Shown here piece after piece: positions 46,577 to 53,708 of a stretch of DNA of 64,000 bases. Every line of letters starts with the position of its first letter. Position 1 is the stretch's first letter. Source of the stretch: Thiomicrorhabdus sp. ZW0627 (GTDB lineage Bacteria > Pseudomonadota > Gammaproteobacteria > Thiomicrospirales > Thiomicrospiraceae); the NCBI RefSeq assembly GCF_029767005.1, contig NZ_JARUQR010000002.1, positions 189,667 to 253,666 of the forward strand. Reading direction: 5' to 3'. The notes below the pieces were generated by a model, which saw nothing but the letters and a program-made list of their open reading frames with translations, was not told where the DNA came from and ran no database searches. The position numbers were made by a program, and so were the translations under genes.

Positions 46577-47128
46577 ATGCAAAAAGACGAAATTAAAATC
46601 GGGTTCGTAACGGTTTCGGATCGTGCAAGTCGAGGTGAGTATGAAGATTTGGGCGGTCCGGCCATGCAGGAATGGATTGACCGAGCTTTAACTTCGAAAT
46701 GGACAGCGGTCGCCAAAGTGATTGAAGACGACCAGGCATTGATTGAATCAACTTTGAAGGAAATGGCCGACGAGCACGGCTGTTGTCTGATTCTGACCAC
46801 CGGCGGAACCGGTCCGGCGAAACGCGATGTGACCCCGGAAGCGACCGAAGCGGTGTGCGATAAGATTCTGGACGGGTTTGCTGAGCAGATGCGTGCGGTC
46901 TCTTTGCAGTATGTGCCGACCGCGATTTTGTCGCGACAGATTGCCGGAACGCGTGGTTCCAGTTTGATCATCAACCTACCGGGGAAACCGTCTGCAATCG
47001 GTGAGTGCTTGGAAGCGGTCTTCCCGGCGGTACCTTATTGTGTCGACCTGATTGAAGGGCCATATTTGGAGACGGATGAAACGTTCGTCAAAGCATTCCG
47101 TCCAAAGCATGCGGTTAAGAAAGGGTAA
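46577..47128 (+). CDS. mogA: Molybdopterin adenylyltransferase
   Basis: This 183-residue MogA homologue has the conserved segments GFVTVSDRASRGEYEDLGGP, LILTTGGTGPAKRDVTPEAT and INLPGKPSAIGECLEAVFPA. It adenylylates molybdopterin before MoeA inserts molybdate. It is separate from moeA-mobA (32944-34736) but completes the late Mo-cofactor steps visible in the window. It is divergent from lon and lies 5 bases before prmB. Confidence 0.95.
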   Translation: MQKDEIKIGFVTVSDRASRGEYEDLGGPAMQEWIDRALTSKWTAVAKVIEDDQALIESTLKEMADEHGCCLILTTGGTGPAKRDVTPEATEAVCDKILDGFAEQMRAVSLQYVPTAILSRQIAGTRGSSLIINLPGKPSAIGECLEAVFPAVPYCVDLIEGPYLETDETFVKAFRPKHAVKKG

Positions 47129-47133
47129 AACTT

Positions 47134-48066
47134 GTGACCAATATCAATTATCAGTTTGAAGGGTTGGAAACGGTCATCGATTTCATTCGTTGGGGTGGTT
47201 CTCTATTTACACGCGCTAATCTCTTCTTCGGTCACGGCACCGATAATGCGTTTGACGATGCGCGAGTACTGGTCTTCCATGCTTTACATTTGCCACAGGA
47301 AGTGCCTGAGAGTTATTGGCAGGCACGTTTGTCTCAGCCTGAAAAACAGCAGGTTACGGAACTGTTCAAGCACCGTATCGAAACCCGTAAGCCATCCGCC
47401 TACATCACGGGAGAAGCGTGGTTTGCCGGAATGCGTTTCATCGTTAACGAATCGACTTTGGTACCACGTTCACCAATCGCCGAACTGATCGCCAAACAGT
47501 TCCATAACTGGGTAGACGTTGAGAAGGTGACGCGTGTTTTGGATTTGTGTACCGGAAGCGGATGCATTGGGATTGCTTCCTTGCAAACCCTTCCATGCGC
47601 CGAAGTCGATCTGGCAGATATCTCGTCGGCGGCTTTGGAAGTGGCGCAAAAGAACATTGATATGTATGGGTTGAATGAGGTTGCACACGCCATTCAGTCC
47701 GATTTGTTCAATAACTTGGACGGCAAAAAGTACGATTTGATTCTGTCGAATCCGCCTTATGTCGACCAGATCGAAATGGACCACTTGCCGGAAGAATTCC
47801 AGCAGGAGCCGAGTCTGGGCTTGGCGGCAGGGCAGGATGGATTGGATATCGTGCGTCGCATTCTGGCGGAAGCGTCCGAACATTTGACCGAAGATGGCGT
47901 GCTGATTGTCGAGGTAGGTGTCTCGCAATACTATTTGGAACAGGCCTATCCGGAACTGCCGTTCTACTGGTTTGAATTCGAACATGGTGGCGAGGGGATT
48001 TTTGCCATTCATAAATCCGAGCTTGATGTGTTTCAGGATATTCTCAACGAACGAGTTAAACCATAG
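47134..48066 (+). CDS. prmB: Ribosomal protein L3 N5-glutamine methyltransferase
   Basis: The 310-residue product starts at GTG 47134. It is a class I SAM methyltransferase with motif I VLDLCTGSGCIGIASL, the catalytic NPPY in LILSNPPYVDQIEM, and a substrate-binding N-terminal helical domain. The early GEAWFAGMRFIVNESTLVPR segment and absence of a linked prfA favour PrmB over PrmC. It methylates a glutamine of L3 in the cytoplasm. Confidence 0.93.
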   Translation: MTNINYQFEGLETVIDFIRWGGSLFTRANLFFGHGTDNAFDDARVLVFHALHLPQEVPESYWQARLSQPEKQQVTELFKHRIETRKPSAYITGEAWFAGMRFIVNESTLVPRSPIAELIAKQFHNWVDVEKVTRVLDLCTGSGCIGIASLQTLPCAEVDLADISSAALEVAQKNIDMYGLNEVAHAIQSDLFNNLDGKKYDLILSNPPYVDQIEMDHLPEEFQQEPSLGLAAGQDGLDIVRRILAEASEHLTEDGVLIVEVGVSQYYLEQAYPELPFYWFEFEHGGEGIFAIHKSELDVFQDILNERVKP

Positions 48067-48164
48067 CGGGCAAAACAGTAAAAAGCCGTTTGTGAAGTAA
48101 ATGGCAACGATTTTGCTATAGGTCTCGGTATATTCATTCATATGTCAATTATTTGGAGTTTTAC

Positions 48165-49148
48165 ATGAGACCGAACTTCTCGTTAACGGTTGTTTCAAGT
48201 CTGCTGTTTTCATTGCTGATCAGTATTGGCGCGCCGGTTACGGCGGCGGACGTTCAGTTGACCAAGCCGTTGGTCGATTTGAATGCGGAAGCGGAAAAAC
48301 TGAAACAAGAAAAGGAAGCGGCAAATAAAGCGGCCGCTCCTGCCGTTAAGCATGCCGAGACCGTTGCCGCTGAAAAAACTCCGAAAACCGAACATCCAGC
48401 CGAAGCCGCCAAGCAGAACCATGTAGTTCATTGGGGTTATTCGGGCGAGGGCCGACCAGAAAAGTGGGGCGATTTATCTTCGGATTTTGCAACCTGTAAT
48501 ACCGGCCGTAATCAGTCTCCAATTGACCTGCGTGACAAAGCCGCACTGGGTACCCAAGGGCTTCCAAACCTTGACATCGTCTATCGTGAAGTACCTTTAA
48601 AGATCATCAATAACGGTCACAGCATCCAGATTAATTTCCCGTTGGGAAGTTACATCAAGGTTGGCGGACACCGTTTCGAATTGATGCAGTATCACTTCCA
48701 CACTCCGAGCGAACATCACAAGGAAGGGTTTGCCTATCCAATGGAAATGCACTTGGTGCACAAAGACGGCGACGGCAATCTGGCGGTGTTGGGTGTGTTG
48801 TTCCAGGAAGGGGAAGAGAACCCTTATCTGAACGGATTGTTGAAGCGTCTGCCAAAAGTGATGGGGAAAGAGGAGATTCATAAAGATCTTAAACTTAATC
48901 CGGCGCATTTCATTCCGCCGAATCCCGAGTTCTATAAGTACAGCGGTTCTTTGACGACGCCGCCGTGTTCCGAAGGGGTTTACTGGATGGTGTTCAAGCA
49001 TCCGATCGAAGCCTCTGCGGAGCAGATCCAGCAGATGAACGAATTGATGGGTGACAACGCTCGTCCGGTTCAGCCGAAGTTTGCGCGTAGCATTTTGAAG
49101 TCCTGGATGGAACAGGATTACGAAACGCCCTTATATGAGTTCTATTAA
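48165..49148 (+). CDS. Periplasmic alpha-carbonic anhydrase
   Basis: The 327-residue product begins at ATG 48165 behind GGAG. A Sec signal (about residues 1-28) is followed by a Lys/Glu/Ala-rich linker (about 34-85), then the alpha-CA domain (HWGYSGEG, then NQSPIDLRD). Zinc ligands are His177, His179 (YHFHTPSEH) and His196 (EMHLVH). Cys111 and the PPCSEG cysteine probably form the usual disulfide. It interconverts CO2 and bicarbonate in the periplasm, which suits an autotroph with a carbon-concentrating mechanism. The linker may tether or space the enzyme. Confidence 0.95.
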   Translation: MRPNFSLTVVSSLLFSLLISIGAPVTAADVQLTKPLVDLNAEAEKLKQEKEAANKAAAPAVKHAETVAAEKTPKTEHPAEAAKQNHVVHWGYSGEGRPEKWGDLSSDFATCNTGRNQSPIDLRDKAALGTQGLPNLDIVYREVPLKIINNGHSIQINFPLGSYIKVGGHRFELMQYHFHTPSEHHKEGFAYPMEMHLVHKDGDGNLAVLGVLFQEGEENPYLNGLLKRLPKVMGKEEIHKDLKLNPAHFIPPNPEFYKYSGSLTTPPCSEGVYWMVFKHPIEASAEQIQQMNELMGDNARPVQPKFARSILKSWMEQDYETPLYEFY

Positions 49149-49204
49149 CCCTTACTAACCGGTAATCGGTTAATTTCAATTTTCGATCTTCTTTTTGAAA
49201 TGAA

Positions 49205-49246
49205 CAGGCCTGTTGAAATCCCACTGGGGTTTCCAGGCCTTTTTTA
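49205..49246 (+). terminator. Intrinsic terminator after the carbonic anhydrase gene
   Basis: CAGGCCTG (49205-49212) and CCAGGCCT (49233-49240) form the base of a hairpin with further internal pairing (GAAATCCC against GGGGTTTC). The 3' arm runs into six or more Ts. It isolates the carbonic anhydrase gene from the hydrogenase locus. Confidence 0.8.
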
Positions 49247-49397
49247 TTGGCTGCGAATCGTTTCGGGAATTGAAAAAATGCGTAAACAGGTTGAAATTTA
49301 AGAACCCGTCGTGCAATCTAGGTGATACACTTTTCATTTCAATGAGTGTGGTCTCTCCGGGATGTTTGAAACGGAGACATAGAAAAGGGTAGCGAGA

Positions 49398-50039
49398 ATG
49401 GAAGTCGGACTGTTTATCATTTTCTGGTATGGCGTATTGCACGCGATGGGGCCCGACCATCTGGTTGCCATCGCCGATTTCTCAATCGGAAAGAATGTCC
49501 GCAAAACCGCAGCCGTTACCCTTTTGTTTGCCTTGGGGCACGGCCTGACTCTATTCGTTTTTGCCAAAATCCTGCAAAGTTTTCCTGCATCGGAAGCGTT
49601 TACCGATTACGGCGATGTGATTTCCGCCAGCGTGATTCTGATGATGGGCGTTTATCTGCTCTATCTGGTGGCCGCCGATCGTATTTTATTGCATAAACAC
49701 ATCCATGAAGGCCGCGAACACGTTCATATCAGTTTTTCCAAACATCATAGCCACTCCCGTTTCAGCGGCACCATGCCAGCTTTGAGTCTGGGGGTATTGA
49801 TGGGTATTGGGGGCGTGCGCGGCATGCTGGTGACTTTGAGTCTGGTCGGTAGTCAGGAAGTGACTTGGAATATGATCGCCCTGTTTGCTTTGGGCGTGAT
49901 GCTGGTGTTTGTCTTCTTCGGTCTTTTGATTCTGGCTGTGAACCGCTATTGGTTGAATTCACTTTCGAATGTCCGCCGTATCTTCGGCGTACTGGGAGTG
50001 GTTTCGATTGCAGTGGGCGGCCGGATACTGTTAGGCTGA
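49398..50039 (+). CDS. Nickel permease of the NiCoT/NicO superfamily for hydrogenase assembly
   Basis: This 213-residue membrane protein has about six helices. The N-terminal helix carries HAMGPDH, the His-x4-Asp-His motif essential in nickel/cobalt permeases, and LGHG appears in the next helix. A His-rich loop (HKHIHEGREHVHISFSKHHS) lies mid-protein, as in several nickel transporters. It starts 34 bases ahead of hypB, so nickel supply for the hydrogenase active site is the likely job. Cobalt transport is possible by family. Confidence 0.85.
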   Translation: MEVGLFIIFWYGVLHAMGPDHLVAIADFSIGKNVRKTAAVTLLFALGHGLTLFVFAKILQSFPASEAFTDYGDVISASVILMMGVYLLYLVAADRILLHKHIHEGREHVHISFSKHHSHSRFSGTMPALSLGVLMGIGGVRGMLVTLSLVGSQEVTWNMIALFALGVMLVFVFFGLLILAVNRYWLNSLSNVRRIFGVLGVVSIAVGGRILLG

Positions 50040-50073
50040 ACGTTAGTCGATTTTAGGATTCAAAGGAGGTCTT

Positions 50074-50823
50074 ATGTGTGAAGATTGCGGTTGTTCAATA
50101 ACGGATTCGGCGCTGAAAGCTCCGACCCGATTCGTTCCGGTTCACGATAACCCTCAGCTCAACGACGCCAAAACCGTGGACGTCATCAGCAAGATTTTGC
50201 ATAAGAACGACCATGAAGCCGCACATAACCGTGCCCACTTCGACAAAGCCGGCGTATTGGCGGTCAATCTGATGAGCAGTCCGGGCAGTGGTAAGACCAG
50301 TCTGTTGGAAAGTTTAGCGGAACTGTCGGATCGTCCATTTGAGTTCGGTGTCATCGAAGGCGATCTACAAACCTCCCGCGATGCAGAGCGTATTCAAGCC
50401 AAAGGCATTCCTGCTTATCAGATCCAAACCGGTTCCGCCTGCCATCTTGATGCCTTCATGGTGCATAAAGGTTTGCACGCCATGCCATTGAACGACATCG
50501 ATGTCTGCTTCATCGAGAACGTCGGTAATTTGGTCTGTCCGGCCAGTTACGACGTCGGCAGTCATTTGAACGTGGTGCTGGTGTCGGTGCCGGAAGGTGA
50601 CGATAAAATCGAGAAGTATCCGGTCATGTTCCACAAGGCCGATCTGGTGCTGATCAGCAAGGTCGATCTGTTGCCGCATTTCGATTTCGATATGCAGGCG
50701 GCGAAGGCCATGGCCAGACAGCTTAAACCGAATGTCGATATTCTGGAGATTTCCGGTAAAGACCCGGAGTCGATTCAACGGGTGGTTGAGTGGGTCGAAT
50801 TCAAACGCAAAATGCGCGCCTGA
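50074..50823 (+). CDS. hypB: Hydrogenase nickel-incorporation GTPase
   Basis: The 249-residue product opens with MCEDCGC, the high-affinity nickel-binding motif of E. coli HypB type. The GTPase P-loop is SSPGSGKTSLLESL and the later metal site lies near GSACHLDAFM. There is no His-rich storage tail. With HypA it delivers nickel to the large-subunit precursor. An AGGAGG site precedes it. Confidence 0.97.
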   Translation: MCEDCGCSITDSALKAPTRFVPVHDNPQLNDAKTVDVISKILHKNDHEAAHNRAHFDKAGVLAVNLMSSPGSGKTSLLESLAELSDRPFEFGVIEGDLQTSRDAERIQAKGIPAYQIQTGSACHLDAFMVHKGLHAMPLNDIDVCFIENVGNLVCPASYDVGSHLNVVLVSVPEGDDKIEKYPVMFHKADLVLISKVDLLPHFDFDMQAAKAMARQLKPNVDILEISGKDPESIQRVVEWVEFKRKMRA

Positions 50824-50847
50824 TTAATTCATTCGAGTGATTCCATT

Positions 50848-51108
50848 ATGTGCCTGTCGATTCCCTCCAAAGTGATTCAAATAGACGACGCCAATATCGC
50901 CACGGTCGATACCATGGGTGTGCAGCGTCAGGTCAGTCTCGATTTGATGCCGGAAGCGGTTGATATCGGTGACTATGTGTTGATTCATGTCGGATTCGCG
51001 ATGAACAAGATCGACCAGGAAGACGCGCTCGAAAGTCTGAAACTCTATCGAGAAATGGCCGATCTCATCGACGCCGAAGACGCCAATCTCAGACAGGTAT
51101 CGTCATGA
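50848..51108 (+). CDS. hypC: Hydrogenase maturation chaperone HypC
   Basis: This 86-residue protein starts MCLSIPSKVIQIDD with the essential Cys2. HypC carries the Fe(CN)2CO unit with HypD and contacts the large-subunit precursor. Its stop overlaps the hypD start (ATGA at 51105). Confidence 0.96.
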   Translation: MCLSIPSKVIQIDDANIATVDTMGVQRQVSLDLMPEAVDIGDYVLIHVGFAMNKIDQEDALESLKLYREMADLIDAEDANLRQVSS

Positions 51109-52265
51109 GTGGATTGCAGCTTCAAGACCTTTATCAAGGTTTTCGAGAGCCGCAGACGATCCGTGTGCTCGCCGAAAAAATCCGGCAGGCCTCGTCTTCA
51201 TTAAAAGCGCCGCTTCATATCATGGAGGTCTGCGGCGGTCATACCCACACCATCATGAAGTACGGCCTGAATCAGATTCTGCCGGACAACATCGAATTCA
51301 TTCATGGTCCGGGCTGCCCGGTCTGCATCATGCCCAAAGAGCGCATCGACCATGCGATTTCGCTGGCGCAAATGGAAAACACCATTTTACTGACATTAGG
51401 TGACATGATTCGTGTTCCCGGTTCCAAAAGCAGCTTGGCGAAACAGCGAGCGTTGGGTTGTGACATCCGCGCGTTGAATTCACCATTGGACGCGATTCAG
51501 ATCGCAAGGGAAAATCCGGATAAGCAAGTGGTGTTCTTCGCCATCGGTTTTGAAACCACCACGCCGATGACCGCAGCGGTGATTCAAAAGACAATCGATT
51601 CAGGATTGGACAACCTCTATTTTCATATCAATCACGTTCTGGTGCCGCCCGCGGTGGAAGTGATCCTTTCCGATCCGGCCTGTCGAATCGACGCTTTGAT
51701 CGGGCCGTCGCATGTCAGCGTCATCAGCGGTGCCAAGATTTATCTTCCTTTGGCGGAGAACTATGAGATGCCGGTTGTGGTCAGCGGATTCGAGCCGGTG
51801 GACGTGATGCAAGGCATTCTGATGATTGTCGAACAGGTGCTTGAACAGCGCCACGAGGTGGAAATCCAATACACGCGGGCGGTCAGTCTCGAAGGCAATC
51901 TCAAGGCGCAGCAATTAATCGACACCTACCTGCAACCGCGTAGCCATTTCCGTTGGCGCGGGTTGGGCGACATCGCTCACAGTGCGTTGCAGTTGAAAGA
52001 TGAATATCGACAACTGGATGCGGAAGTTGTGTTTGCTGACCGGCTTTCCGATGAACCGATCGACGACCATAAGATGTGTATCTGTGGCGACATCCTTAAA
52101 GGACTCGCCAAACCTCAGGACTGCAAGGTCTTCGGCCGCGGCTGCGATCCGACACGTCCGCTGGGAAGTTGTATGGTGTCCGACGAAGGGGCGTGCAACG
52201 CCTATTACCGTTATGCGGAAATTTCTTTACCGCCGTCCACGAAGCAGAAGAGGGCGAGTGCATGA
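51105..52265 (+). CDS. hypD: Hydrogenase maturation iron-sulfur protein HypD
   Basis: The 386-residue product has the family motifs CGGHTHTIMKYG, GPGCPVCIMPKERID and the C-terminal cysteine group (CICGDILKGLAKPQDCKVFG) that binds a [4Fe-4S] cluster. With HypC it is the scaffold on which cyanide and CO are added to iron. Both ends overlap neighbouring genes, consistent with coupled translation. Confidence 0.96.
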   Translation: MSGLQLQDLYQGFREPQTIRVLAEKIRQASSSLKAPLHIMEVCGGHTHTIMKYGLNQILPDNIEFIHGPGCPVCIMPKERIDHAISLAQMENTILLTLGDMIRVPGSKSSLAKQRALGCDIRALNSPLDAIQIARENPDKQVVFFAIGFETTTPMTAAVIQKTIDSGLDNLYFHINHVLVPPAVEVILSDPACRIDALIGPSHVSVISGAKIYLPLAENYEMPVVVSGFEPVDVMQGILMIVEQVLEQRHEVEIQYTRAVSLEGNLKAQQLIDTYLQPRSHFRWRGLGDIAHSALQLKDEYRQLDAEVVFADRLSDEPIDDHKMCICGDILKGLAKPQDCKVFGRGCDPTRPLGSCMVSDEGACNAYYRYAEISLPPSTKQKRASA

Positions 52266-53269
52266 AGGTGGTTGAACTCAGTCATGGCGGCGGCGGAGCG
52301 GAAACCCAGCAACTGATTCAACAGTTGTTCTACCGCCATTTCGCCAACGACGTTCTGTTGAAATCTGAAGACGCCGCCGTGTTGTCTTTGCAGGGACAAA
52401 CCGCGTTCACCACCGACAGTTTCACTGTCAGCCCGTTGTTTTTCAGTGGCGGGAACATCGGTAACCTGGCAATCGCCGGAACTCTGAACGATCTGTCGAT
52501 GATGGGGGCAAAACCGCTGTATTTGAGTTGCGCGTTTATCATTGAAGAAGGTCTGCCGTTCGACACTTTGGAAAAGGTGGTGCAGAGCATGGCGGACGAA
52601 TTGCAGAACAGTGATGCCAAAATCGTCTGCGGCGATACAAAAGTTGTCCCCAGGGGGGCTGTGGATAAGTTGTTTATAAACACAAGCGGTATCGGTGAGA
52701 TTTCTACCGGTCAAATCGTCAAACCTTCGGCGCATAATTTGCAGATGGGGGACGCCGTCATTGTTTCCGGCGACATCGGCCGTCACGGCGCGGTGGTGAT
52801 GGCCGAGCGTGAAAGCATCAACTTGCATGGTGATTTTAAAAGCGATTGCCAAGTATTGTGGCCAGCGGTCAAAGCCTTGTTGGATGCGGGATTGGAGTTG
52901 CACGCTTTACGTGACGCCACCCGTGGAGGGTTGGCGGCTTTACTGAACGAATGGGCCAACAGTTCCGAAGTCTGCATTGAAATCGAAGAGGAAAAGATTC
53001 CGGTCAGCGAGTCGGTCAGAGGATTGTGTGAACTGTTGGGATTTGAAGCTTACGACTTCGCCAACGAAGGCACGTTTGCGATTGCCTTACCCTGTTCACA
53101 AGTTGAACAGGCCTTGCAGGTTTTGAGTCAATTCGACTTCACACAAAAGGCGGCGGTCATCGGAAAGGTGACCGATTTTCAGGCAGGCCTGGTGGTTTTG
53201 CAAACCCCTTGGGGCAGTCAACGGGTTCTGGAGTTGCCGAAGGGCGAACTTCTGCCGAGAATTTGTTGA
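52262..53269 (+). CDS. hypE: Hydrogenase maturation protein HypE
   Basis: The 335-residue product starts at ATG 52262, overlapping the hypD stop; the frame is open from 52169 but only inside hypD. The N-terminus MKVVELSHGGGGAETQQLIQ and C-terminal PRIC are characteristic. HypE dehydrates a thiocarboxamide on its terminal cysteine to make the cyanide ligands. The HypF partner lies at the far end of the same locus. Confidence 0.97.
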   Translation: MKVVELSHGGGGAETQQLIQQLFYRHFANDVLLKSEDAAVLSLQGQTAFTTDSFTVSPLFFSGGNIGNLAIAGTLNDLSMMGAKPLYLSCAFIIEEGLPFDTLEKVVQSMADELQNSDAKIVCGDTKVVPRGAVDKLFINTSGIGEISTGQIVKPSAHNLQMGDAVIVSGDIGRHGAVVMAERESINLHGDFKSDCQVLWPAVKALLDAGLELHALRDATRGGLAALLNEWANSSEVCIEIEEEKIPVSESVRGLCELLGFEAYDFANEGTFAIALPCSQVEQALQVLSQFDFTQKAAVIGKVTDFQAGLVVLQTPWGSQRVLELPKGELLPRIC

Positions 53270-53294
53270 TAAGTTGTTAAGGAACCCGGTTGCC

Positions 53295-53639
53295 ATGCAT
53301 GAATATTCCATCGTCCGTGACCTGATCGAACAGTGCGAGCACCTCGCTTCGGATAATCAGGCCACGGAAGTCAGCAAGGTGGTCATTAAAATAGGCAAAC
53401 TCAGTGGCGTGGAACCCGACCTTTTGGCGACCGCATTCGATACTTTCAGGGAAGCCAGTCCGGTTTGCCGAACCGCCGAACTGGACATGCAGATCCAGCC
53501 GGTTAAGATTTTTTGCCGCGGCTGCGGCGAACACAGCACACTGGACGAACACCGTTACGTCTGTCCTTTGTGTCAGAGTGTTGAAATTTCTGTTACAGAT
53601 GGCGAAGAGATGTTTTTAATGCAACTTGAAATGAAGTAG
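53295..53639 (+). CDS. hypA: Hydrogenase nickel-insertion protein HypA
   Basis: The 114-residue product starts at ATG 53295, giving the invariant MHE N-terminus with nickel ligand His2; an earlier in-frame start at 53274 would bury it. The zinc site has two CxxC pairs (CRGC and CPLC). It docks with HypB to insert nickel. A 69-base gap with a GGGAG site separates it from the fused hydrogenase gene. Confidence 0.96.
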   Translation: MHEYSIVRDLIEQCEHLASDNQATEVSKVVIKIGKLSGVEPDLLATAFDTFREASPVCRTAELDMQIQPVKIFCRGCGEHSTLDEHRYVCPLCQSVEISVTDGEEMFLMQLEMK

Positions 53640-53708
53640 TATTAATACCAATGAATTTAGGGGAAATAGAACCTTTCCTCCAACAGGCATTTTTCCGGGA
53701 GCGTTGTC

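Noticed and set aside
47470-48141. Long open frame antisense to prmB (223 codons, minus)
   Set aside because: It mirrors prmB coding sequence and has no domain or ribosome-binding site.
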